Origin: Bacillus_BD oryzisoli
Lineage (GTDB): Bacteria; Bacillota; Bacilli; Bacillales; Cytobacillaceae
Reading direction: 5' to 3'
Length of the DNA stretch: 64,000 nucleotides
NCBI RefSeq assembly: GCF_036670025.1
Contig: NZ_CP137640.1
Location: 3,630,001-3,694,000 of the forward strand
In this document: positions 24,373-32,636 of the stretch, in pieces
Position numbering within the stretch: position 1 is the stretch's first letter
How the letters are laid out: every line of letters starts with the position of its first letter
Notes under the pieces: generated by a model
Seen by the model: the letters and a program-made list of their open reading frames with translations, nothing else
Databases searched by the model: none
Told to the model about the DNA's origin: nothing
Program-made: the position numbers and the translations under genes

Positions 24373-25683
24373 ATGGAATCATACAAAACAGATGAAGCAA
24401 AAGCTTTAGACAGAAAGCCCTCATGGGTAAAGAGTTACATGGATTCAAAAGAAAAACAAAGGCAGTTATATCGCCGTACGTTGATTATTGTTGTGATTTC
24501 ACAAATTTTCGGCGGCGCTGGTCTGACAGCAGGTATAACAGTTGGGGCCCTTCTTGCACAGAATATGCTAGGAGCAGAGAGCTTTACAGGGGTTCCGACA
24601 GCCTTATTTACCCTCGGTTCTGCAGGGTCTGCATTTCTTGTAGGACGGATTTCGCAGCGTTTTGGGCGGCGTCCGGGACTTGCAGCTGGATTCTTGACTG
24701 GAGGAATTGGCGCGATTGGGGTTGTTATTTCAGCCTTAATGAATAATATCCTCTTACTTTTCGCTTCCCTGCTTATATATGGGAGCGGCACGGCGACCAA
24801 TTTACAGGCACGGTATGCTGGGACTGATTTGGCAGATTCGAAACAAAGAGCAACAGCCGTCAGTATCGCGTTGGTATCCACTACATTTGGTGCGGTTGCT
24901 GGTCCCAATTTGGTTGAGGTAATGGGTGATTTTGCAACGAAGATCGGTGTTCCTGCTTTGGCAGGCCCCTTCATTCTTGCCGCTGCAGCGTTCATTCTTG
25001 CAGGGTTGGTGCATTTGATTTTCCTTCGACCGGATCCTCTTATAGTGGCGAAAGCTATTGCAGAAGAACAGAAAATAAATGAGGCGGCTCTATCAAATAC
25101 AAATACTCAAACACTGGCAATAAACAAACAAGGAGTTTTGGCCGGAGCTTCAATCATGCTCATAACACAGATTATAATGGTTGCCATTATGACGATGACT
25201 CCCGTGCATATGCGGAGTCACGGTCATCATTTAAGTGCAGTAGGTTTAGTAATCGGCTTCCATATCGGAGCCATGTTCCTCCCCTCCCTCATTACTGGTA
25301 TTCTTGTAGATAAAATTGGAAGGGCGAAAATGGCTATTGCATCTAGCATTACACTGCTTGCAGCTGGCGTAATGGCTGCAATCGCACCTGCCGATTCGAT
25401 GTTTGTCCTTATCATTGCACTTTCCTTGCTTGGTCTTGGTTGGAATTTTGGCTTGATTAGCGGCACTGCCCTTATTGTAGATTCTACCAATTTGCACAAC
25501 CGCGCGAAGACACAGGGTACTGTAGATGTTTTAATTGCTTTGTCTGGTGCATCTGGAGGAGCACTTTCCGGGTTAGTAGCAGCTCATACGAGTTATGCGG
25601 TACTTTCACTTTCCGGCGGGATTCTCTCACTGCTTCTTATTCCTGTGATTATTTGGTCTAGAAGTATCCAAAAGGTTGATTAA
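24373..25683 (+). CDS. MFS transporter
   Basis: 436 aa, 12 predicted TM helices with a cytosolic loop after TM6 (residues about 215-255). The MFS signature between TM2 and TM3 is VGRISQRFGRRPG. It follows the activator gene by 62 nt in the same direction and so probably shares its transcript. A role in uptake or efflux of a small organic acid such as acetoacetate is possible from context, but the family does not specify the substrate. Confidence 0.85.
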   Translation: MESYKTDEAKALDRKPSWVKSYMDSKEKQRQLYRRTLIIVVISQIFGGAGLTAGITVGALLAQNMLGAESFTGVPTALFTLGSAGSAFLVGRISQRFGRRPGLAAGFLTGGIGAIGVVISALMNNILLLFASLLIYGSGTATNLQARYAGTDLADSKQRATAVSIALVSTTFGAVAGPNLVEVMGDFATKIGVPALAGPFILAAAAFILAGLVHLIFLRPDPLIVAKAIAEEQKINEAALSNTNTQTLAINKQGVLAGASIMLITQIIMVAIMTMTPVHMRSHGHHLSAVGLVIGFHIGAMFLPSLITGILVDKIGRAKMAIASSITLLAAGVMAAIAPADSMFVLIIALSLLGLGWNFGLISGTALIVDSTNLHNRAKTQGTVDVLIALSGASGGALSGLVAAHTSYAVLSLSGGILSLLLIPVIIWSRSIQKVD

Positions 25684-25744
25684 CAAGAGTTACATTTTTT
25701 ATATTACAATTAGTAAAGCAATTGTTAAAACTTTTTGTAACTAA

Positions 25745-25772
25745 ATAGAAGCAAGCTTAGGCCTGCTTCTAT
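25745..25772. terminator. Hairpin between convergent genes
   Basis: ATAGAAGCA (25745-25753) and TGCTTCTAT (25764-25772) form a 9-bp stem with a 10-nt loop in the gap between the MFS gene (plus) and the VOC dioxygenase gene (minus). T-tracts are imperfect on both sides; it may act in both directions. Confidence 0.6.
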
Positions 25773-25793
25773 TACTGTCTATTAAACAAGACT

Positions 25794-26699
25794 TTATTTT
25801 TCTATAAGACTTAACTTTTCCTCAATCTTTCCATATGACGCAAATTCAGGACTTGGTTTGCCACCCCATCGATCCAGCGTCCATGGACTTGGCTCAAGTA
25901 AGCGGGCATCTCTGGCATTGTCTTCCGGAAATTCTTCCATCCCAAAACTATATTCCATTGTCATTCCATCAGGATCTAAGAAATAGAAGAAGATGCTTTC
26001 AGATGGCTCATGACGTCCCGGTCCAAATGCGATAGGAACATCACTATTTAAAACACGGTTTCTCGCAATTCCAATATCATCAATATCTTCCACCATAAAA
26101 TTAACATGATGTAATTTATTCTCTGTATTTTTAATCAAAGCAAAGGAATGATGATATGGATTTGGGAAACAGCGCATCCAAACATTTTCACCCAAATGAT
26201 CTGATACAATAAAGTTTAGCTTTTCGGTAAAAAACTTAATCGTACTATCCACATCGACTACATTTAAAACAACATGTCCCAATCGTTGTATTTTCGTATG
26301 TTTCGGAACAAAGTTTTTAATCATATGCATCATTTTGCTGTAAAACTCTAACTCTAATCCTGTATTCGGTTCAACAATACGGAAGGAGCGCCCTTGTTTC
26401 AGTTCCTTTTGCTCCTCCTGTGAGACTTCTCTTGGATTTAAACCGTTTTTGACAAACGATTGATAGGCAAGTTCGAGCTGCTTATCATTTTCTAATTGAA
26501 AGCCTACTCTTTTGATTCCTGGCTCCTGTGACGGGTACAAGATAACATTATGATGGTCATTGCTGCAACGGAAGAATGAAAGTCCCTTTTCATTTGTCTC
26601 AACATGCTGCAAACCAACCATTTTATCATAGAACTCTGTTGATTTCTCAATATCACTTACATTTAATGCTACATAGCCAATTTTTTTATATCTAAACAT
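25794..26699 (-). CDS. VOC-family (type I) extradiol catechol dioxygenase
   Basis: 301 aa with two vicinal-oxygen-chelate domains (about 5-120 and 137-255). Only the C-terminal domain carries the 2-His-1-Glu iron site: His142 (LGHVVLNV), His198 (LHHVNFMV) and Glu249 (TMEYSFG). Such enzymes cleave catechols at the 2,3 (meta) bond. It is the last gene of the second aromatic operon, after the Rieske subunits. A 2,3-dihydroxybenzoate-type or 2,3-dihydroxy-p-cumate-type substrate is suggested by the neighbouring decarboxylase and C-C hydrolase genes. Confidence 0.88.
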   Translation of the reverse strand: MFRYKKIGYVALNVSDIEKSTEFYDKMVGLQHVETNEKGLSFFRCSNDHHNVILYPSQEPGIKRVGFQLENDKQLELAYQSFVKNGLNPREVSQEEQKELKQGRSFRIVEPNTGLELEFYSKMMHMIKNFVPKHTKIQRLGHVVLNVVDVDSTIKFFTEKLNFIVSDHLGENVWMRCFPNPYHHSFALIKNTENKLHHVNFMVEDIDDIGIARNRVLNSDVPIAFGPGRHEPSESIFFYFLDPDGMTMEYSFGMEEFPEDNARDARLLEPSPWTLDRWGGKPSPEFASYGKIEEKLSLIEK

Positions 26700-26720
26700 C
26701 TGAATCTCTCCAATCTTTTC

Positions 26721-27200
26721 TTATAAAATTAAACTTACTTTTCCCTGTGGACGTAAACTTTCAAGCTTCAATACTACTTTCTTTTCCTCAATCTTTAATT
26801 CGCCATTTTCGATTACCAATTTAAACTCTAAGACGCCAATGAAAGAATCAAGATCTGCTCGTTTGGATCGATAGGTCGTAAAATTGCATTTCACAGAAAT
26901 AGAGTTCTCATCCTGGTCCTTAATTCGAATATTATTGTAATTTCTCAGCGTTGAAGAGTGCGGATATTCTACATGGGCCTCTTTTTTTAACAATCGTAAT
27001 GCCCTTTGCTCAAGCCGTGCTCTATCATCGTTCACAAGATATAGAGACTTAGCTGAGTCTGCATTAGGATTTCCAATCGGCGGGATGAGATAGGTGCCCT
27101 TTGCTGAAAATAAAGCCGCCCACTCTTCTAATTTCCACTCATCCAAAAGCTCGGCTTCCAAGTATAAGAAATCCTCTATAGCTTGACGTGTGATATTCAT
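26721..27200 (-). CDS. Aromatic-ring-hydroxylating dioxygenase, beta subunit (second set)
   Basis: 159 aa, NTF2-like fold. FLYLEAELLDEWKLEEWAAL at the N-terminus and GTYLIPPIGNP are typical, as is VKCNFTTYRSKRADLDSF. It overlaps the end of the alpha gene by 4 nt (ATGA), as usual for tightly paired subunits. It is only distantly similar to the beta subunit at 5860, so the two dioxygenases probably have different substrates. Confidence 0.87.
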   Translation of the reverse strand: MNITRQAIEDFLYLEAELLDEWKLEEWAALFSAKGTYLIPPIGNPNADSAKSLYLVNDDRARLEQRALRLLKKEAHVEYPHSSTLRNYNNIRIKDQDENSISVKCNFTTYRSKRADLDSFIGVLEFKLVIENGELKIEEKKVVLKLESLRPQGKVSLIL

Positions 27201-28480
27201 CCTTTCACCTTCTCTTCTTCAACATTTTTAGAAATTGAATTAGTAAGGATTTCATTGTATTTTCTCCAAAATCCACGCATTTGTTCTTCATCATTAGAAA
27301 GTGGCTGCTCCCTAATCATTCCTTTAGAAATATCATTCCATTCTACCTCTTGATTGTTTAAGAACCCTTCCTGACAAAGCTCAAGCGCTTCATTATCATC
27401 CGGTGTAGCAAAACCGCCAGGGCCAATAAACTCTAGGAAATTATCATTTCTTCTACGTCTAAATTCCTCATTTTCTCCTTTAGCAGCTAAAGCATAGCCT
27501 GTCACTTCCATATATCCTGGTTCAATCGGATAGAACGTACGAATAGTGATTGCCATAATATCATTGATAACTAAGTTAGGAAAAATAAGGAGATTGCGAT
27601 TCTTTTTGGTAATCCTTTCCGCTCTTTCTTTTCCAAATTTATTTTCTAATTTACGTGTGATTTCATCGATTTCCTTTTGACCTTCTTCTCCCCAGGCTGG
27701 AATCCAACGTCCGACAGGTCTGCCCCAAGGTGCTGTATATTCCACTACTGCGTGGCCGTTACCTAAATCAAGTCCCACTCCCTGCAGATCACCCTTAGAC
27801 ATTTCACCGCCTCGTGTTGAAACAATTTCAAAATAAGTCTTGTGCGTTGGCATGCCGTGATAGGAATCTACGCTATTTTCAGATAAAAGCTTCCAGTTTG
27901 CACGGACACTATATTCCTGTGGATCTAGTAATACTTCCATACCTAATTCTGATTGGTCAGCAACTAAATCAAGATACTCTTTTGCATTTCCTAAATAGTC
28001 CTCCAGTGAAATCGCGTTATCATCAAAATTGACAAAAACAAATTCACGATAGGATTCAAGTCTAGTAACCTCTTTTAAGTTTTTGGAACCATTGCAATTA
28101 AAGGATTCAGAAAAACCATCTTTACCTGGCATTCCAACTAATTCACCTTTATTAGTAAAGCTCCATGCGTGATAAAAACAGCGGAATACCTTTGTATTCC
28201 CTTTGTTTTCGCGACAAACTAATGCACCGCGGTGTGTACAAGAATTATATATTGCTCTAACCACACCATCACTGCCTCTTGTAAATAATAAATTTCTTCC
28301 GCCTACTTTTCTGCGAACAAAGTCTCCGTTTTTCGGTATTTCAGATTCATGACCAATATATAACCAACACTTATTGAAGATTTCTTTTTTCTCTCGTTCT
28401 AAGATTTGCTGATCTGTAAAAACACTACGATGAACTAAAAATTCAGAGTTCAACTTATCTTCAACAACATACTTTTTCAT
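27197..28480 (-). CDS. Rieske aromatic-ring-hydroxylating dioxygenase, alpha subunit (second set)
   Basis: 427 aa. The Rieske ligands are Cys81, His83 (CTHRG), Cys101 and His104 (CFYHAW). The catalytic iron motif is VDSYHGMPTH with Asp205, His208 and His213. The C-terminal part has GPGGFATPDDNEA, where the third carboxylate ligand lies. The length and motif style resemble benzoate/toluate/cumate-type dioxygenases that act on aromatic carboxylates. No ferredoxin or reductase gene is found in the operon. RBS GGAGG precedes the ATG. Confidence 0.92.
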   Translation of the reverse strand: MKKYVVEDKLNSEFLVHRSVFTDQQILEREKKEIFNKCWLYIGHESEIPKNGDFVRRKVGGRNLLFTRGSDGVVRAIYNSCTHRGALVCRENKGNTKVFRCFYHAWSFTNKGELVGMPGKDGFSESFNCNGSKNLKEVTRLESYREFVFVNFDDNAISLEDYLGNAKEYLDLVADQSELGMEVLLDPQEYSVRANWKLLSENSVDSYHGMPTHKTYFEIVSTRGGEMSKGDLQGVGLDLGNGHAVVEYTAPWGRPVGRWIPAWGEEGQKEIDEITRKLENKFGKERAERITKKNRNLLIFPNLVINDIMAITIRTFYPIEPGYMEVTGYALAAKGENEEFRRRRNDNFLEFIGPGGFATPDDNEALELCQEGFLNNQEVEWNDISKGMIREQPLSNDEEQMRGFWRKYNEILTNSISKNVEEEKVKG

Positions 28481-28518
28481 AAAAACTCCTCCTTAGCATT
28501 ATATATTTTATTAAAATT

Positions 28519-29517
28519 TCATAATATTCCGAATATATTGCAGGCATTTTTATACATCAACATTTCTTTTTCTTCTTTACTTAAGTTCAACTCATGAATC
28601 CAATGGCCTGGGTTTTCCTCTCTGATTAAAAAAGGATAATCCGACCCTACCATTAATTGACTGGATCCGAACTGCTGGATTAAAAAATGGAGCGTGTCGA
28701 TGTCATATACTAGGGTATCGTAATAGATTTTCTTGGCATAATAGCTTGGAGGATGAGGACAAATTTTCCTTATTTCCTCCATCTTTTCCCAGCCAAAAGT
28801 TAAACGAGGTAATAAAGCAGCGAAAGAGCCTCCGCCATGACTAACGTAAATTTTTAAATTTGGAAACTTTTCTAGGATTCCCCCTGTAATCAGAGAGGCC
28901 ACAGCATAAGCATTTTCAGTTGGAAAGCCGATTAGAGCTGATAAGGCAGGAGGTCCAACGATTCGCTCTTTACCAATCGGATGCAGGGCATGGATAAAGA
29001 TTGAAATATCTTCAGCTTCCGCTTCTGCAAAAAATGGTGTGAAAAACGGGTCTCCAATCGATCTACCGTTAATATTCGTACCTATTTCAACGCCTTTTAA
29101 ACCAAACTCATTTTTTAATCTTTTTAGTTCTTTGGCTGCTAATTCAGGATCTTGTAATGGGACCATTCCAAGACCAATAAAACGATTTGTATCATTTTCG
29201 ATAAACTTCGATAATTCAAAATTGATATAGCGTGAGTAATCTAGCGTATCCTCTGCTTTAAACCAATAGGATAATAATTCCGGCATAGGTGATAACACTT
29301 GAATCGTTACATCCTCTTGATCCATATCTGTTATTCTTCTTTCAGTACTCCAGCATTGGTCGGTAATCGTTCTAAAGCTTTTCCCAGAAATCATGATCTG
29401 TTTATGGTGAGTTTGCCCGCATACGCACTTTACAGCAGGCCAGCGATCTCCACCAAACCGATCACCCATGTCAGGTAAGTGTTCAGGTACAAAGTGAGTA
29501 TGAACATCAACAATCAT
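28519..29517 (-). CDS. Amidohydrolase-family decarboxylase (ACMSD-like)
   Basis: 332 aa from the ATG at 29517; an upstream GTG (29529) sits on top of the RBS GGGAG and is unlikely. TIM-barrel metal-dependent hydrolase of the amidohydrolase_2 group. The metal-binding start is VDVHTHFVP, a mid-chain His is in IFIHALHPIG, YVSHGGGSFA gives the next His and MVGSDYPF the conserved Asp. This pattern is shared by 2-amino-3-carboxymuconate semialdehyde decarboxylase and o-hydroxybenzoate decarboxylases, which are non-oxidative. In this operon it would remove the carboxyl group from a ring-fission product or a dihydroxy acid. Confidence 0.85.
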   Translation of the reverse strand: MIVDVHTHFVPEHLPDMGDRFGGDRWPAVKCVCGQTHHKQIMISGKSFRTITDQCWSTERRITDMDQEDVTIQVLSPMPELLSYWFKAEDTLDYSRYINFELSKFIENDTNRFIGLGMVPLQDPELAAKELKRLKNEFGLKGVEIGTNINGRSIGDPFFTPFFAEAEAEDISIFIHALHPIGKERIVGPPALSALIGFPTENAYAVASLITGGILEKFPNLKIYVSHGGGSFAALLPRLTFGWEKMEEIRKICPHPPSYYAKKIYYDTLVYDIDTLHFLIQQFGSSQLMVGSDYPFLIREENPGHWIHELNLSKEEKEMLMYKNACNIFGIL

Positions 29518-29556
29518 TTTACCTTCCACTCCCTTCTTTTTAATCTCACTGTGAAC

Positions 29557-30333
29557 TTAAAGCATTGTACTGCCACCATTGACACTTATCACTTGACCTG
29601 TAATAAAAGTCGTATTTTTAGATGCTAGAAAAAGAACAGAGTCAGCTATTTCCTCTTCATAGGCACCTCTGCCTTTAGGAATGATATCAATCATTTTCTT
29701 CGCTGTTTCCGGTTCTTTTTGTTTATATAACTCTAAAGCTCCTGACTCCACCGCTGGCGGTGCAACTGTATTGACCGTAATATCATAATGTGCAAACTCT
29801 CGAGCCAGTCCTGTCGTTAAGGCATGCATACCGCCTTTTGCTGCATTGTAGGCCGAGTGCTCCCATAGTCCGTTTCGGACAGAATCTGCGCCAATGTTAA
29901 TGATTCTTCCATACTTTTGCTCAACCATATAAGGGAGTACCTTATAACAAGACCACAAGCATGTCCAAAGATTTCGATCGACTGTCGTTTTAAGGGTTTC
30001 TGGAGTTTGCTCTAAAAATGGTCTTATAACCCCGCCGCCAGCATTATTAACAAGGATATCAATTTTCCCCCATATATTAACCGTTTTCTCTACCATTGCA
30101 GTAACAATTTCTTCAACCGAAAGATCACCAACAAAATAATCAATATCTCCTGCCGACTGTTCAGCAATATCAGCTGCCGCTTGTTTAGTTCGCTCCTCCT
30201 CGGTACCCGTTATGAGAACTTTTGCCCCTTCTCTTGCAAAGCTTTTTGCAATGGTCTTACCTATTCCACGCGATGAACCTGTGACAATCACAACTTGACC
30301 TGCGAAGGAAGGGTGATTTGTAAGAATTGACAT
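29557..30333 (-). CDS. SDR-family oxidoreductase, probable cis-dihydrodiol dehydrogenase
   Basis: 258 aa. TGSSRGIG (residues 18-25) is the cofactor loop, NNAGG follows, and the catalytic part has SAYNAAKGG (Tyr/Lys pair) with an upstream Ser in GADSV. The C-terminus ITGQVISVNGGSTM is classic. Because a Rieske dioxygenase produces cis-dihydrodiols, and this gene lies two upstream of the alpha-subunit gene in the same operon, the diol dehydrogenase role is the most economical reading. A generic 3-oxoacyl reductase remains possible. Confidence 0.85.
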   Translation of the reverse strand: MSILTNHPSFAGQVVIVTGSSRGIGKTIAKSFAREGAKVLITGTEEERTKQAAADIAEQSAGDIDYFVGDLSVEEIVTAMVEKTVNIWGKIDILVNNAGGGVIRPFLEQTPETLKTTVDRNLWTCLWSCYKVLPYMVEQKYGRIINIGADSVRNGLWEHSAYNAAKGGMHALTTGLAREFAHYDITVNTVAPPAVESGALELYKQKEPETAKKMIDIIPKGRGAYEEEIADSVLFLASKNTTFITGQVISVNGGSTML

Positions 30334-30409
30334 TGCGCAACACCTCTTTATGTTAGATTATGAATTCGCTTACATTTTGCATTTTAGAACTTAACGATTT
30401 GATAGAATC

Positions 30410-30492
30410 GCATGGATATGGCTGCCCGTAAAGGAGTCCTACTCTTATCCATCCTTCCATGCAGGGTCCTATGGCCTTACATGGGACAGCCT
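30410..30492 (-). other. Intergenic region with two competing stem-loops
   Basis: GGCTGCCCGTAAAGG (30420-30434) is nearly complementary to CCTTACATGGGACAGCC (30475-30491). An alternative stem pairs ATGGATA (30412-30418) with TATCCAT (30446-30452), which would disrupt the first. The region lies between the hydrolase and SDR genes of the same operon. No T-tract follows and no known riboswitch is recognised. Its function could be mRNA processing or attenuation, or it may be a dispersed repeat. Confidence 0.4.
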
Positions 30493-30504
30493 CTCCATTA
30501 TGCA

Positions 30505-31320
30505 TTACTTCCGAAGAAAGAAGTTTTCACAAAGTTCGGCAAATTCGTCCTTTTTCTCAATTTGAGTCCAGTGTCCACATTTTGAAAAAATATGAAGCTC
30601 AGAATTTGGAAGTAATTCAAAATATCTTAAACTTGTTTCTTTATAAGGAACGACAATATCTTCCCTTCCATGAATCATTAATACAGGTTGTTCAATTTTC
30701 TTAATCTGCTCCTCAGTCAAGGCAAGTTGATTCAGTTTTTCTTGACGGGGTTCAGCAAACATTTTTGAGAAAGCTTCCTGTAAGCCTGGTTGAATACTAG
30801 CTTCATATCGTAATTGAGCTAACTCATCTGTAGCAAATTCTTGGTTGTAAGCAAAAATTTCTAGTAATCTCTTCATATTTTCTACACTTGGTTCATAGCC
30901 CCAGACTTTATCTAATCCGTAAGTCACCATAAACGGCAGTCCTGCTGCCCCCATTAGGACCATTTTGCTCACTAAATCAGGTCTCTTATTAGCAATATGT
31001 AAAGCTAATGCTCCCCCAAGTGAATTCCCGATAATATGAACTCGACTTTCTCCAACCGCTTCGATAAAACTAATTAAGTGATTCGTCCATGTTTCAACTC
31101 CATATTGGATATCGTCAGGTCTTTCTGTATATCCAAAGCCTACAATATCTGGTGCATATACATGAAAATTCTCGGAAAGTCTAGGGATAATTAATCTCCA
31201 GTTAGCCTCAGCCGTAACCCCTGGTCCTGATCCATGTATTAAAAGAATCGGTTCGCCTTGCCCGCTTTCAAGATAGTGTGTAGAGATGCCATTAACGTCA
31301 ATGTTTTTAGATTGATACAT
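30505..31320 (-). CDS. Meta-cleavage-product C-C hydrolase (alpha/beta hydrolase)
   Basis: 271 aa. LIHGSGPGVTAEANW is the oxyanion-hole motif specific to BphD/XylF/CmtE-type hydrolases, and the nucleophile is in GNSLGG (Ser near 108). The Asp is in HGREDIVVP and the His in CGHWTQIE. These enzymes split vinylogous 1,5-diketones made by extradiol cleavage into 2-hydroxypenta-2,4-dienoate and an acid. It is the first gene of the second aromatic operon, which also encodes an extradiol dioxygenase. RBS AAGGAGG. Confidence 0.9.
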   Translation of the reverse strand: MYQSKNIDVNGISTHYLESGQGEPILLIHGSGPGVTAEANWRLIIPRLSENFHVYAPDIVGFGYTERPDDIQYGVETWTNHLISFIEAVGESRVHIIGNSLGGALALHIANKRPDLVSKMVLMGAAGLPFMVTYGLDKVWGYEPSVENMKRLLEIFAYNQEFATDELAQLRYEASIQPGLQEAFSKMFAEPRQEKLNQLALTEEQIKKIEQPVLMIHGREDIVVPYKETSLRYFELLPNSELHIFSKCGHWTQIEKKDEFAELCENFFLRK

Positions 31321-31346
31321 TGTAATCCTCCTTAAATGTTTAATGA

Positions 31347-31409
31347 AGTATACTTCTAACTATAAATAGAGAAGCGCATAAATTATTTGTATTACTATTT
31401 CGATAATAG
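31347..31409 (-). promoter_or_regulatory. Promoter with LysR-type box upstream of the hydrolase gene
   Basis: A TATACT -10 lies on the minus strand at 31352-31347 without a good -35, as at activator-dependent promoters. CTATT-N5-AATAG (31395-31409), a T-N11-A palindrome of LysR type, is centred about 60 nt upstream of the likely start, where LysR recognition sites normally lie. The divergently encoded LysR protein is the natural candidate. Confidence 0.6.
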
Positions 31410-31455
31410 GGTTTTGATTATAAGTTATTTGATATTTCACATCCCTACAATTAAA

Positions 31456-31470
31456 ATAGTATATAACTAT
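31456..31470. promoter_or_regulatory. Second LysR-type box
   Basis: ATAGT-N5-ACTAT is a 15-bp palindrome with the same T-N11-A layout as the site at 31395, 61 bp away centre to centre (about six helical turns). It could bind a second dimer or serve autoregulation of the LysR gene. The rest of the 353-nt gap (31321-31673) shows no gene. Confidence 0.5.
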
Positions 31471-31673
31471 ATTTTATAGATAGAATGATTTGAATTTTCC
31501 ATCTGTTTGACTTAACTAAAGTATAGCTTCATTTTCTATTAAAATCTAACAGAAAAAACTTATCAGAAATGTAGTTTCCTCTAAGTTTTTCCTTTAGATT
31601 ATTGTAAATCTTTTCACTTACATTCACACTTTTGATTTTCAAAATAAGTATTCTATGATAAGGAGCACTTTTG

Positions 31674-32552
31674 ATGGACACAGTACAATTAGATACATTT
31701 TTTTCGGTTATCGAACATAAAAGTTTTTCCAAAGCAGCAGAAGCATTAAATGTCTCACAACCTACTGCATCAGCAAGAATTAAAAATTTAGAATATGAAC
31801 TAGGATGTAAATTATTTGAAAAAGATGGGAAAAATTTGACTCTTTCCAAGGAAGGCAAAGTATTTCTGGATTATGCAAAAACAATCATAGCCAATATGAA
31901 GCATTCTATTGAGGCTACTCGACATGCTAAATTTCATCATATAAAGGTTGGTTTTTCTCCCGGCTTTTCCTATTCATTTTTAACTGAACTAATCACCTCT
32001 ATATTATCTATAAAGGATTTAGAGGTTTCTATCTATGAAGGGATAGATTCTCTTCGGTTAAACGAGCAAATTATTTCCGGGGAACTTGATATTGTTTTTA
32101 CAAGGAATTCCTTCACTCAACAACCTGATATCGTTTCGGAATTTTTATTTGAAGATCAGCTTATCTTCATTTGTGGTAAAGAGCATCGATTGGTAGACAA
32201 AGAAATCATTTTACCAGAGGATTTGGAAGGTGAAACGCTGATTTGTTATCAGCGTCACACACCTATTTGGGCTGAAATTGAAAAACAGCTTATCGGGGTA
32301 CAGCAAATAAAAAGAATTGAAGTTGGAAATAACGAAATGGTGAAATCAATCGTTGGAAGTGGAGTTGGAGTAGGAATTACGGCCTCACTTGGAGTAAATG
32401 AGTTTGATAAAATGAAAGTCGTGATGAAACGAATAAAAAAAATTGAAAATGTACCTAATAACATTTATGTACAATACAGAAAAAACTCACGTATTGAACA
32501 ACCTATAAAAAAGATCATTTATTCTGTTATTAATCATGAAATACAACAGTAA
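31674..32552 (+). CDS. LysR-family transcriptional regulator
   Basis: 292 aa from the ATG at 31674 with AAGGAG 8 nt upstream (a TTG just before is rejected). The N-terminal winged HTH is unmistakable: FFSVIEHKSFSKAAEALNVS, QPTASARIKNLE, then a LysR substrate-binding domain from about residue 90. It is divergent from the second aromatic operon and two LysR-type boxes lie in the shared gap, so it most likely activates that operon when an aromatic acid or ring-fission product is present. Confidence 0.92.
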   Translation: MDTVQLDTFFSVIEHKSFSKAAEALNVSQPTASARIKNLEYELGCKLFEKDGKNLTLSKEGKVFLDYAKTIIANMKHSIEATRHAKFHHIKVGFSPGFSYSFLTELITSILSIKDLEVSIYEGIDSLRLNEQIISGELDIVFTRNSFTQQPDIVSEFLFEDQLIFICGKEHRLVDKEIILPEDLEGETLICYQRHTPIWAEIEKQLIGVQQIKRIEVGNNEMVKSIVGSGVGVGITASLGVNEFDKMKVVMKRIKKIENVPNNIYVQYRKNSRIEQPIKKIIYSVINHEIQQ

Positions 32553-32578
32553 TAGAGGGGTTCTCCCCTCTATTTATA
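32551..32578 (+). terminator. Terminator of the LysR gene
   Basis: AATAGAGGGG (32551-32560) and CCCCTCTATT (32565-32574) form a perfect 10-bp stem with a TTCT loop, overlapping the stop codon and followed by a short T/A stretch. It may also act for the convergent lut genes. Confidence 0.75.
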
Positions 32579-32636
32579 GCAATTATAAATACACTGTTTG
32601 ACTTCCACCCATTATTCACCATTTAGAAAGAGCTTT

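Noticed and set aside
24435..24995. 186-aa open frame on the minus strand inside the MFS gene
   Set aside because: It is antisense to a clear 436-aa transporter, has a low-complexity Ala/Pro/Arg-rich translation and no RBS.
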